64,000 bases of DNA from Paramecium pentaurelia (Eukaryota > Ciliophora > Oligohymenophorea > Peniculida > Parameciidae), in the NCBI GenBank assembly GCA_905183005.1, contig CAJJDO010000038.1:248001-312000 (forward strand), given 5' to 3'. Shown here piece after piece: positions 1-11,276 of the stretch (position 1 is the stretch's first letter; the number at the start of each line of letters is the position of its first letter). Made by a program: the position numbers and the translations under genes. A model generated the notes under the pieces. That model was given only the letters and a program-made list of their open reading frames with translations. It ran no database searches and had not been told where the DNA came from.

Positions 1-615
1 GATCATAGACTGGCACAAACAAGGACTTTTTTAAATGAATTATTATATTATCTTTATATATAATAATCAAATAATCTTAGATTATCAGTATAATTTGAAG
101 ACTGATTTAATTGTATATAAAGTTTATTTAAATTTTAAAAGCGATCATATTGTCATTTATGCCTATAGATAATAGATTGATATTTTTTAAGGATTATTGG
201 TATAAAAATTGAAGTATTTTTAAATAAAAAGGGTTCTCTAAAATATTTAGAAGAAATTGATTTTATGAGGGATTAGGTATTGGCAAAAAAGTAAGTAAAT
301 TATATCTAATTATCTATGATAGAATTATTATGATAACCTTTTATAAAATTATTATTAAAGGTTAAAACAATTCATCATCATAAAATATGAAGAAATTTTT
401 TATTTCACCAAATTAGATTATATATTTATTATTTTGAAATGAAAAATAAATAAAAAATAGAGTATTAAATAATTAATGTAATTATCATGATATTTTACTA
501 TATTATATGATTAAAGAGATATATTTAATAATACTAGAAATTTTGAATGAGAATTAAATGCTTAAGGAAAAAAGAGTTCTTAATAATGATAGATTTTTTT
601 TTAATAACAAAAAAT
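1..615. other. AT-rich left edge, no confident gene
   Basis: Bases 1-105 are open in frame 1 up to a TGA at 103-105 under the ciliate code and could be the last codons of a gene that begins outside the window. Other frames are also open for a similar length, so this is not called. The rest is low-complexity AT-rich DNA with no reading frame I would defend. The 3' end of the minus-strand gene at 616 borders it. Confidence 0.3.
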
Positions 616-1172
616 TCATTAGTACTAAAATTACTGTTTTTGCTTTTAGTTTTTGTTTTCAGCTTCCATTAATTATTTTATAAATTCAGGAACTCTTTAT
701 TTTTCTTTTTCTAAACTCCTAAGCTTTAATATAAAATAAAACCTCTTAAATTCAATTATCTATTTCTAACCTTTCAATATTTCTTTGAGTGCCTCTGTTC
801 TTTCCTTATTGCCAATCTTTTTCATAAGATCCTCAGGTAAATTTTGATCAAATGGATTATATTGTACATACATATTATGCATATTTTTATAAAAGTGTAA
901 TTCATCTAATAGTTGAATGCATTTAAATATACCTTCATATTTCTAAAGCATGAAATCTGGCTTTTGAACATACCTCTAATCATAAGGTATGTACCATTTA
1001 TTATAAAATTCTTTCTATTTTTTTGGTAAATAAGGTAATGAAGGTTGTTTAGTTTTTTTTATTTTATTAATTTCTTCTTTCTATTTAGATATATTTTCTT
1101 AATTTTTATGAATGATTTACTATGTATATCTCTATATGTGGGTTCAGTTTTTTGGGGATCATTTGATTTCAT
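616..1172 (-). CDS. Hypothetical protein, helical, charged
   Basis: This minus-strand reading frame ends at a TGA at 616-618. The clear part reads as a charged protein containing KPDFMLQKYEGIFK, HNMYVQYNPFDQNLPEDL and NKERTEALKEILK, then a Lys/Gln-rich tail. The ATG at 1172 reaches this frame only if a 23-base intron ending in AAG is removed near residue 17, so the first exon is tentative. I do not recognise the family. No signal peptide or membrane segment is visible. Several glutamines are TAA/TAG codons, so a standard-code scan misses the gene. The coding call is reasonably sure and the function is unknown. Confidence 0.5.
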
Positions 1173-1934
1173 TCTCCTCTTTACTGAGATTTATGCTAGT
1201 TAATCAAGTTACTCGAGGTTAGGAGATTTGTTATAATGAATTGATCCAAGAATGGGAGGAGCGACTTATCTCAAATTTAAGAACTTTTGTTGTATTTTAG
1301 ATTCGGTTTCCATAAATATTAATATGATAAAAAGTATATGTAATTAAAAATTAAATATTTTTAAGGACAATAGTTTGAGAAGATTGAATGTTGAAATGAC
1401 TAAATTTATATTACTTAGTCTATATTAAGTAAAATATTAATAATGGGGTGGTGCTAATAATTATTAAATAATATGTCTTTTAAATACATATATTATAATG
1501 ATACTGGATGATAGAGATCAATAAATTGATTATCCTCTTATAATGAAATTATACTAATTATAATAAGATAATAATGTTATTTTTTATAAATTGAATAATA
1601 GAATATAATACTAGATATGTGGAGATATGAAAGTGATTGTAAATGATAAAAAGTTAACTTAAAATAGAAAAATGGATACAGATATTTATGAAGTAAAGTT
1701 TGTCTGTAGTTGTCCATAATAATAATAAATAAATTATGCAAAGAGATTTGAAACTTGAAAAAGTTATTTTCTAATGTTTATAACCAAACTTTAATATAAA
1801 ATTATTGATTTCAAATATATAATAAAGATGGAAACTATTTTACAATTTTATAAGATATAACAATATAATAAAGTAGATCTTTTATGCATAATTTTAATTA
1901 TCAATTACATGCATTTTGTTATTCTTTTTCGGAT
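1173..1934. other. AT-rich stretch without a clear gene
   Basis: This is mostly low-complexity A/T sequence. Frames are open simply because TGA is the only stop, and none gives a protein with normal composition. It may contain the promoter of the minus-strand gene ending at 616 and the 5' flank of the small plus-strand frames at 1935-2489. Confidence 0.3.
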
Positions 1935-2114
1935 ATGAAATTATAAGCCATAGAATAACTAAAACATTAAATAAAGGTAAGAGAAAATAATACATTATTA
2001 TAATTCAAATTCTAGCAAGAAAGCCATAAATTCCAAGATTCTATTAAAGATGAGGAAATACAGGAATTTTAACTATATAAAAAATAAAATTTGTAGGAAT
2101 AAAATTAAAGTTGA
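1935..2114 (+). CDS. Possible small Gln/Lys-rich protein (59 aa)
   Basis: An uninterrupted ciliate-code frame runs from ATG 1935 to TGA 2112-2114 (60 codons). It is rich in Gln, Glu and Lys, with stretches such as QESHKFQDSIKDEEIQEF that look like real coding composition. It lies 99 bases upstream of the small membrane-protein frame at 2214. The two could be exons of one gene, but I could not find an intron that joins them in frame. Function unknown. Confidence 0.3.
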
Positions 2115-2213
2115 TAAAACTTATTTATTCTAAGATATGAAAAAGGCATGATTATTGATCTTTGGATTATTATAGTTTATGATGATTTTACACATTATTA
2201 TAATTTATTAATA

Positions 2214-2489
2214 ATGAATTTTAATTCTTAATAAAATTTTAGATTTTGCAATAATAAATAGTAATATGAGATTCCAGAAGCTCTCAAAAAGAAGATTCAG
2301 AATAGAGCTAGGCATATGATTATTTCATTCACTTTGGTAGTTTTTGGAGGAGTTCTTCTAGCAGGCAAATATACTTATTAAAAGTTTTATCCAAAGGAAA
2401 CTTAAAAATTTAATGAGACATAAATAGTAAATGAGAATTAGAAAATTATTGAGGATAAATAAATTTCATTAGAGAAACCAAAATAATGA
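2214..2489 (+). CDS. Small single-pass membrane protein (91 aa)
   Basis: An intact frame of 92 codons runs from ATG 2214 to TGA 2487-2489. The N-terminal third is polar and contains EIPEALKKKIQNRARH. It is followed by one hydrophobic segment (about residues 38-56, MIISFTLVVFGGVLLAG) and a Lys/Glu/Gln-rich tail. A basic stretch before a single membrane helix and a polar tail suggests a small organelle or endomembrane protein, for example a mitochondrial assembly factor, but no family motif is recognisable. No intron is needed. The upstream frame at 1935 may be a separate gene or a missed exon. Confidence 0.5.
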
Positions 2490-2974
2490 ATTATTGAAAA
2501 TTCAAATGAAGTTTTATGATAAAAATATATTTACAAAATTTTTATATTTAACAAAATAAAACAAAAAAAGTAGTGTTTTTATATAGCACTTGTAATTAAG
2601 AAAAGAACCCGAACAATATGAGCAAATATGAAAAATATGGAAATTAATAAATGAATAAAACAAACTAGAAGTTTAATATAATGATTAAATTTATTAGTAT
2701 AAAAAGAAAGTAAAATTTTGCATCTTTATTATAGAATATTTTATATATTATATATGTAGAGTTTAATATAATTTCCAATCTATTTGGATAAAATAATGAA
2801 AATTTCAAAATTTGAAAGAAATAGAACAAGAATTCTTTTTTTAGATTTATGATAAATAATTCCCATTTTGATAGGTTGATTATAAAAAAATTAGTAAATA
2901 TATAAATTATGAATTCAAGGAATCTAAAATAAATAATATTAATTTTTGTATTTTCTTTATAAATATCAATTAAT
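2490..2974. other. AT-rich intergenic region
   Basis: This is the gap between the plus-strand small membrane protein and the 3' end of the minus-strand SAXO-like gene. It is strongly AT-rich with runs of A and T. I see no gene, RNA or repeat array in it. Confidence 0.4.
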
Positions 2975-4218
2975 TCAATTTTATTATATCTAATTGTTAA
3001 GGAATTACTGTTTTTTTTTAGTTAGTTTTTCAGCCATTTATTTACGAAATATCTTTTAAAATTGTTTAGCTGGACAATTCTGATCTTCTTTTTAAATATA
3101 ATCATGCATTTCTGTTGATATAAATTATCCTTCAAAAGTAGGTATCTTTTCGTAAACCTAAACTAATCAACTTTTAAATACCTGCTATCTATCAATCTAT
3201 TACTTATGAGAGGTTGTATATGGCAGGAAACTCATTTTATGAGTAGTTTATCCTTCAAATTACCCAGTAGGAATTGGAGTTCTCTAATATTAAGAGATTG
3301 CTTACAAACCAGTTTTGAAATAACTTGCATTATTAATATTCCATCTATTTGGGGATATATAAGAATCTTTGTATTGGGAAGTGCCAATAAATTTGATATC
3401 AGGACTTGTACTTATGTGAGGATAGGGAATAAATTTATGATAATTAGTTCCCCATTCATTATAATTGGACTATTTTATAAATAGAAAAATACTCTGTAAC
3501 TTGTTAGATTAGACACAGATCCTATTTAATGATTAGTAGGTTTTTTGAGGTTAGGTTAAAATTCAAGAGGCTGTTATTGAAAATCTTATTAATAGAGAGA
3601 TTTTAAATTTATAGATTTTTGATCCATGAAATTTGTTTCATATGTTTTTTAATTAAGTGGATTTGTTAAACTTTTTTTTGATTTGTGATTGCTAACATAA
3701 TCTTTATCATAATTTGTTAAGAAAATTCCATTAAGTTTCAATTTGACTTAAGTGTTAGCATCACATTTGCATCTTCCACAAGTACATTTGAAACAAGCAC
3801 ATAATTTTAAGTGATGATAAAAATAATCTGTATTTTCATCAAGTAATTAAATAAGCTATTTTTCATCTAAGTTTAGATTTTCAGGAAGTATTCTTTTCCA
3901 TATTGGATCATCCATACTTATTTCTGATAATAGCTGAGGAGTTATATCATAACAATTATGATCTTCCTTCTAATATTATTGGAATTGAGTTTGAGACTAT
4001 CTATTCTTCATCAGATTATTCTTTTTATGAATAAATTACTTATGTTTCACAGCTCCACTAACAGTTTATAGTTATGATGATGGGGGGCGTTATAAAGATT
4101 ATTGTTAATTGCAATATTTTTATTAGCTCTTAGGCCTATAAGATCCTAATTAATTATTGTATTAAAGAAGGTTCTGAGGTTTTTGTTTTAATAAATCTGA
4201 AAGACCTTCTTAATTCAT
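2975..4218 (-). CDS. SAXO-like axonemal microtubule protein (398 aa)
   Basis: The model is complement(2975-3157, 3182-3469, 3493-4218), 399 codons with two introns of 24 and 23 bases. The first part is Gln-rich. Around residue 120 it carries the cysteine cluster CACFKCTCGRCKC, the hallmark of the SAXO (FAM154/STOP axonemal) family. The C-terminal half has repeated short modules, seen as FIGTSQYKDSYI, FEGQTTHKMSFLPY and FEGQFISTEMHDY, which resemble SAXO microtubule-binding Mn modules. Known relatives coat ciliary and basal-body microtubules, fitting a multiciliated cell. Without splicing, the second exon gives a false frame that stops early. The family call is by eye from motifs, and the microtubule role is inferred. 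Confidence 0.72.
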
Positions 4219-4325
4219 CTTTTAATTAAATATATTTTATGTTTCAATTACATTATTTTTAAGAAATATATGTTTTACAATTATCTTAATATTATTTTCT
4301 TAAATGTATGATTTTTATAATATTT

Positions 4326-4391
4326 TCAAGCTCTTCCTCTACCTCTTCCTCTTCCTCTGCCTCTACCTCTTCCTCTTGCTGCTGAGCTAGC
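4326..4391 (-). repeat. Arg-Gly repeat coding tract
   Basis: A purine-biased minus-strand tract encodes alternating Arg and Gly residues before the TGA of the E2-LRR-RRM gene. RG/RGG tails commonly bind RNA and are arginine-methylated, which supports the RNA-related reading of the upstream RRM-like domain. Confidence 0.8.
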
Positions 4392-7300
4392 AGGTAATTT
4401 TGATTATAAGGTATTAGTTTTAGAACTTTCAGCTTTCTTTTACTTTGCACTCTTTTTCAAATCTAAAAATATAAATTTATATAAATACATATGAAAGTGC
4501 CTGTTCCAGCCTTATAAATTCTAAATGCTTTGCCATTAATGACTGCTTAACTTGTTGAAGCTAATGCTAAGGATCTATTCAAACTGTTTGGATCAGCAAA
4601 TTCAACAAAATTAAAATGATTTGGTTGCACTTTACGATTCTCATACTTTTATCCCTTTCTAAATCTTGCATCTAAAATAACACCTACTTCAAATTTATTG
4701 AAGAATGCAATAATATCTGGGATATTAAAGATTGGTTGAATCCAAGCAGTTCTTTCTAGTCTACTCTCTTCAATTTAATTCAATTTAGAGAAGAGATCTA
4801 TTCTAATATTTGATTTTAATTCATCATATCCTTTTTTTAAACAATATAAACCATAATCAGTAATTGAATTATTCTTAATGAAGATTTCTTGTAAATTAGT
4901 TTTCTTAATCAAATTTAAAATGCCATCTTCTGATAAGAAATTAAATCTTAATCCAAGAGTAGATACTTTTGATTATTTATTCTCACTTAAACCTTCTGTA
5001 ATTGCCAATAATCCCTTATTTCTAATTCTATTATTACCTAGATCAATAAATTCTAGAGTTTTATTAATCTTAAATGTTGTTCCAAATTCTTTAGCACCAT
5101 CAAATCCAATTAAATTGAAGAAGAGATTTAATTGTTTAAGTGTTTAGTTCTTTCTTAATGCTAATGCAATACTCTTTCCACCTGAAACACCAACTTTATT
5201 ACCTGATAAATCTAAAAATTCTAAAGTTGTATTTGATTCTAAAAAGTTACTTAATACTTTAGCCCCTTCTTTATTTAAATTATTTCTACTAAGATTTAAA
5301 ACTCTTAATTTATTGACTTTATGATGTACCATTTCAACTAATAAGTCCATATCTTTCTTATTAAATTATTTCTCAGCAAAGTTGAGATCTATAAGATTTG
5401 GATTCTTTTCAAAAATGTTTTAGAAATCATTCTTAGCTTTATATTAATTCTTATAATGATTAATATCAAAATTTGAACTAAATGGAGATATTTTAACATC
5501 AAGAGTTTATAAATTACATTTAAACACTTTTTTGTAATCATCTCCTGTCATTTTACTAGCTTTATTTGCATCTCCATACCAAACTTCATGGTCATGATTA
5601 GATATAGACATACTTTCCACTAATTTCTTTAATTTTTAATAGTTTATTCCATCATAATTTAAATTAATTATACTTAATTATCCTCCCTTTTATGCATTAA
5701 ATGCTATTGCTTTACCTAATTATTCTAATTTTTAATCATTAAATTCTCCTATGGCATTTAAATTCAATGTTTTTAAAGTTCTACTTTCACCTAATGCAAC
5801 AAAGAATTCTTTTGTTAAATTCAAAGAAGATAATCTTTCTAAATTTAAATTTTCTAAACTTGCAGTTATTCTTAATAATTTATATAAACTTTCTACTAAT
5901 TCAACTGATGTAATTGATCCACATCCAGAAATATCTAAAAATGTTAATTTTGGTGAGAAACTCAAATTATAAACAATTGATGCCAATCCTTTTTCAGTAG
6001 CTAAATGATTTAAAGATAAATCTACTGTTACTAATTATTTTGCTCTCATTAAACCATCAGTTATTTCTTTTGCTATATTTGCATTACGAATTGATCCTTT
6101 CAAATTCAAAAATTCAAGATGTCTAAATGAAGTAATTATAGCACCTACTGTCTTTGCAGCATTACTTAATGTCATTAAATCTGTATTTTCAATTGTAAGA
6201 GATTTTATTTGATTTTAAAATTGATATAATACTCCAAATATTGACTCTGTAATTTCTAATTAATTTCCTTAAAAGCCTAATTTATTTATCTCAATAATTG
6301 ATAAACTGTTTTATTATTTACTTAAATTATTTAATCCTTTATAAATTGATTTAGCAGCTTTCTTTGGGAAAATAATACTACCCAATTATTCTTATCCAGT
6401 CAAAGTCAATCTAACTAATTTAGTAAATTATTCTAAAGCAGCAGTAATATAATAATATCCTGATGAAACAGTCTTAATGTTAATCAAAACAAGAACTAAA
6501 TCTATTAATTAATCTTTCACTATTGTGACTTTTTCATAAAAGCTTTGGAAATCAGGACAAGAATCAAATTGAAGTAAGAATTATTCAAAATCTAATTTCA
6601 TATACAATTATTGCCAAGTATGCTTTGGAAAATCAATTTAATATTTAATACTATGATGTTAATTTCTAAGAGTTTCTATCTTATTATAGAGTCTATCTTC
6701 TGGTTTAAGACCAAATCCATTCAATACTCTGAAATTTGATTATTAAGCCAATTCAGTAGCATCTAATTGAGAATTCCATTTCAATTATTCATCGATCCAA
6801 TCCCATCTTTTACATAATTCTTATTTCCAATCAACATTTTATTTTGCTTCAATATTATATTTAACTTATTTTTTATCTTATTCCTATTTAGTAATTACAT
6901 AGAAATCTTAAACTTTAGAGTATTTTTTTTAATATTACCTCACTTATTCAATTGCTGGTGGTAATTAATTCATTTCTTCAACAGTACCATGATATTTCTT
7001 TTCTTTAGAATTCTTTACAGCTTATTTTAATAATTAATTCAATTCTTCAACTGATTTTTTCTCCTATCCAATGAATTCATAGAAAGCATCATAATTGACT
7101 ACTCTTTTAAAAGCTTCAAATATCTTTTCTTGAATTCCATTTTCAATACCAGTTGTTAATAAACAATAATTGTTATCAAATCTTTCTAAAATCTCCTTCT
7201 ATGTCTTCAATGGTTGAACAACATAAGTTAAATAAATATATTAGAAACAACCCATTTAAAATGATGTTGATTATTATTTAAATGTGATTTCAACTCTCTT

Positions 7301-8659
7301 TGTTGCACTAATTGCACCTTCCAATTTTTCATCAGCTAATTCTGGGATTTCTTTCAATAACCAAAATACTTATCTATCTAATTATTCTGCTGTATAAGAT
7401 TAAACTAAATCTCCAAAAGTGTATTTTTTAGATACATATAGTAAATTAAATAATATACCAAGATTAGGAGTATGTTCTTTTGTTCTACTCTTTTCATCAG
7501 TTATAAATTTATGAATAATTGCATCTACTTACTAATAAAGTTATGGCCATTATTCCATACATAATAACCATAAGGCATGAACTTAAGCCAACACTCTTAA
7601 ACATCTAATTGATGCATGAGTTTTCTCAGCCATCATACCATGAACAATACTTTATGTGATCTTTGGAAATACTTCCAAAACAAATTCAGGCTTGAATCTT
7701 TTAGTATTGTTTGTCATTATCATAGATAATGATCTTTATAAGAGATGTAATACTCTCTCTTTATTATCAGTCTTACCAAAATAAAGAGGTAACCAATGAG
7801 TATATTATAAATTTAATGAATCCCATTTTAATCCTTCATTTAAAAAAGCTTTAATTGATACATAATCCAAAGATGGTACTGCTTATTTGATTGAACCAGT
7901 TCTTGGAACCTTAGAGACATTCAATAGGATTCCTAGACAACTTTCTTATTTGATCTTAGTTTCATCTTCAAATTATGGGGCTTATGGTTTTCTATAACTT
8001 AATTTAGTATGGAAACAAAGGAATTATTATTCTAACAATTCTTATTCTGTTAATTTGTTAATAAATTATTCTTCATCAACTTCCTTAGTATTGAATTATG
8101 GCCACAAAGAGAGTTTGCCTCCATGTTTACAATTCTTGGTTGTACATTTAAAATTATTAGCAGCTTAAACTGCCTTTTTAATTTAGGCTAATTATTTCTC
8201 CTTCTTTTCAGTAATCTATTCTTCAAATAGAAAGGCTGACAACTATAATAATATGGATTGAATAGTGTAAGAACTAGACCATCCTGATTACTTATCCTTA
8301 TCTTCTGGCTTTCTTGGTTAAAGTAAATCAAGACAAATGGAATTACCAAAAACATTTGGATGAGGTAATTCTGTGAATAGATTTATTTTAGGTGGTTAGT
8401 GTGGATAAGACTCTGGTATTAATAACTCAAAATGAAAGATTCCACCTTCATATGGAGTTCCAACAGGTCCTCTTATATTTGCATGCCAAATAAAGAGATC
8501 ATGTTCAAGGGGTCTAGCAGTAACTCCCACTGTGGGAATGGACTCCTTCTCAATGATATTGAGATCCTTCAACAATCTCTTAGTAGCAAAATTTTATGCT
8601 TGAGTGTTGATGAGCGTCCTTAAAACTGCAGTATCCTTAGATTTACCTTATTTAATCAT
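4326..8659 (-). CDS. E2 ubiquitin-conjugating / LRR / RRM-like fusion protein (1435 aa)
   Basis: One open frame, complement(4326-4462, 4489-8659), has 1436 codons and a single 26-base intron near the end. I walked the frame in blocks and found no TGA. Residues about 20-170 form a UBC fold: GPVGTPYEGGIFHFELLIP, then HPNVFGNSICLDLL with the HPN motif and the expected catalytic Cys, then a Trp-containing helix. Next come about 600 mostly helical residues without a recognised domain, then leucine-rich repeats of the ribonuclease-inhibitor type (LRVLNLSRNNLNKEGAKVL, LEFLDLSGNKVG). An RRM-like segment (AWIQPIFN, HFNFVEFAD) follows, and the tail is a run of Arg-Gly pairs. The combination suggests a ubiquitin enzyme targeted to RNA or ribonucleoprotein. 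The catalytic role is inferred from the motif, and the RRM call is the weakest. Confidence 0.8.
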
Positions 8660-8738
8660 TATATTTTTTACAAAAATTATTAAATCTTTTTATTCCCTGA
8701 TGTAAAAATTTCAATATAAAAATTTTATTTGCAATTAT
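8660..8738. promoter_or_regulatory. Divergent promoter region, 79 bases
   Basis: The start codons of the E2 fusion gene (minus) and the FLVCR-like gene (plus) face away from each other across only 79 AT-rich bases. Both promoters must lie here or inside the coding starts. No specific motif is recognised. Confidence 0.5.
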
Positions 8739-10313
8739 ATGGATTAAAAATCAAATGAAATGGAAATGGCTATGGTACATTTAGCCAAACCAGAAATTAA
8801 TGACTAAACAGAAGAATACAAGGTTTACACAAGGAGATATATAATGGCATCATTTTTTGCATTTTCCACAGTATTTAATATCTAAAGTTTAAGATCTGTT
8901 CATCAATGATGTTTTCAACTTGTAATCCAATAGCATCAGTTCTGTCAGCTATATATGAAATACCAACATTTATAATATCATTAGCTGCTAATGGATTTTT
9001 ATTAATGCATCCTCTATTGACTTTTGTATGTAATTCAATCAATCTTAAAAAAAAGAAACATTTATTGTCAATTAAACAGATATTTCAGTTAGTCTTAAAA
9101 TAGGATGTGCATTAACATTACTAGGTGCATTAATCAGAACTACCACAGTTATCACAGAAAGGTTGCATAGATTTACTAAAATATAGATTTTATACTATTA
9201 TTTTAGGGTCACTTGTTGCAGGAATGGGAAGACCCTTTATTATCAATATTTAAGCAAATGTTGCAAAAGAATGGTTCAGACCGGAAGATAAAACTACAGT
9301 TATGATTGCCTTTTCATTCATTATTACATGTTCAAGTGTATTTGGGTATATTTTAAATTATAATTAGTGTAATAATACCTGGCTAAATGTTCAAAGGTTA
9401 TAAATATGAAACAGATCCTGAAGATGGTAAATGGTTAACTGGAAGGTTGATGGTTGTTGAATTAGAAATCTTTAGTGCTATTTTAATACCTGCCATTCTT
9501 TTCTTTAGACCAAGTCCACCTACTCCACCTGGTCCTATCAATAAATCAAGAGATGAATTTACTTATATGTAATCGTTGAAAATGACAGCAAATAATAAAA
9601 ATTTTGTAACATATTTAATATAAATAATATAATTAGATCCTATTGTTTATATGTTATAGTCTATTGATGGGTGGGTTTCATGCTCTAGCTGTTGTCATTT
9701 CATACCTTTTTAATCCATTTGGTTTTACTCCCTCTTAAACTAGTTTCATATGTAAATTATTTAGATTTTTACAGTTTAGAAAGTTCTCCTATTATTTGTG
9801 GATTTGTTAGTTCTGTTATGTATTCTATATTAATAAGAAAATATCATTTGAATCATAAGAAAATAGTTTTATTTAATTTAATCCCAGTATTAGCTAGTTT
9901 AGGATTGAGTTACTTTGCATTAATGACTGAAAGTTTACCTCTTGTTTTATCATGTTATTCAGTATTATAATTTATTTTAATAGGTTCTTGGCTTTTTTGT
10001 GATTCCTTGCATACCATTATAACTTGAATTAGCATGCAAAGTCTTACATCCTATAAATTAAACTATAGCAGTAGGATTTTTATTAGCAGGTGTTCATATA
10101 TGGAGTTTTGTATTTGGCGAGATTCTCTCATTAATAACTCATGATTAAAATAAGTATATTTTTAATATTATTATTAGAACTCAAGCTTTTTATGGATGTT
10201 TATTATTATTTTTATCTTTTCTAGCTGCTGCTATTTGTTTCTCTAGAGTTCAATTACCTAAAGATGAGGGAGAAAATACTTCAGTGAACCAATCTACTTA
10301 AGAAGCTATATGA
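8739..10313 (+). CDS. FLVCR/SLC49-type major facilitator transporter
   Basis: The gene begins at ATG 8739 and ends at TGA 10311-10313. Splicing with short introns near 8871-8893, 9162-9186, 9346-9367, 9606-9636, 9752-9779 and 9962-9983 gives a 12-helix-type membrane protein. One further intron between about 9024 and 9080 is not resolved. Segments such as NPIASVLSAIYEIP, GSLVAGMGRPFIIN and KEWFRPEDKTTV match the FLVCR/DIRC2 (SLC49) branch of the major facilitator superfamily, and the conserved Leu-Glu-Leu-Ala element before the late helices is present. Known members move heme, choline or other small metabolites, and the substrate here cannot be read. The intron at 8871 ends in AAG. The family is fairly sure and exact exon edges are less so. 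Confidence 0.72.
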
Positions 10314-10403
10314 GCATTTTATATAATAATTTTTGATTCAAAATTTTTCTAAATTCGATCCCATTATAATTTTATATTATAATTAAATCTTTTACATCAT
10401 TTG

Positions 10404-10691
10404 ATGTAATAATTATTACTATAACGTGCCTAATAAGACTTAGACTTAAAAGATCTATATGATACTAGTGGAAATAAAACTTAAAATTACAATAATTAAA
10501 TTGATGATTCTGTATCAGAATAGGTCTAAATTAATAATGAGAATCATTAGCAAGGATGTACGTAATTCTAATAAAGTAAAAATCAAAAGAATATTTCCTT
10601 TCGTAGAAATGAGGATTAAGATAGTGATAATGACTATGAAAATGTTTAAAAATATGAATGTCACTAAAAAATCGATCCACTTAAAAAATGA
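10404..10691 (+). CDS. Small acidic Gln/Asn-rich protein (95 aa)
   Basis: A continuous ciliate-code frame of 96 codons runs from ATG 10404 to TGA 10689-10691. The composition is polar: DLDLKDLYDTSGNK near the start, then Gln/Asn-rich stretches and an acidic patch (NEDQDSDNDYEN). No domain is recognised. It starts 90 bases after the transporter gene on the same strand. Coding composition is convincing despite the small size. Function unknown. Confidence 0.5.
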
Positions 10692-11276
10692 ATTAATATC
10701 CGGCAAAGTAAAGAAATATTAATATTATTCTAATCATTATTTACTAAAATGATTAGGATTTTATTAATGAATATTATCATAAAAATCATTATACAATTTA
10801 AAAAATGAAACTTCTTAAATTATATATGTACAATTTAAGATACATCTTACTACTAAGCTATATTTAATAAATTTTCTATCTCTTATGTTGAATTTTTCAT
10901 ATCTATTTAAATAATATTAAGTTTAATTAAATAATTTCAAGAATTAGAAAAATAACAAAATTATTTATTTATTCTTTCAGAAGATGCAATCGTTTATTAT
11001 TTTATAATAAAGTGAAATGGATTAAAGTAGAAAAATTCTAAAGTTAAAAAATTGAATTAAATCAAGAAATGCAATTATATTCTTCATCTAACTAAATTAA
11101 ATAATATTCTTATAAATTTAGATTTATTGAAGAATGTAAATTTTTTATTTGATAAGTCTTAGCGGATATTTTAGGCTTCATTTTAAATTGTATGTCAGGT
11201 ATTTCAGAAACATCCTTTTCAATTATTTCACTGCAATAACACTAATTTTATGGGTTTTTTTCATTATTTTCTTATT
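10692..11276. other. Unresolved region with open frames
   Basis: Several plus-strand frames are open between about 10800 and 11150. Short pieces look coding (for example FQELEKQQNYLFILSEDA and ELNQEMQLYSSSNQ), but they lie in different frames. I could not place introns that join them, so a small plus-strand gene here is possible but not modelled. The rest is AT-rich. Confidence 0.3.

Noticed and set aside
3206..3484. 92-codon plus-strand frame
   Set aside because: It is antisense to the spliced SAXO-like gene and covers an intron. The minus-strand protein explains the sequence better.
4878..5147. 89-codon plus-strand frame, and similar ones at 5751-5972 and 8432-8623
   Set aside because: They are shadows antisense to the E2-LRR-RRM gene.
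5732..5986. Separate minus-strand LRR mini-gene
   Set aside because: It is only a fragment between TAA codons. The frame continues on both sides in the 1435-residue protein.
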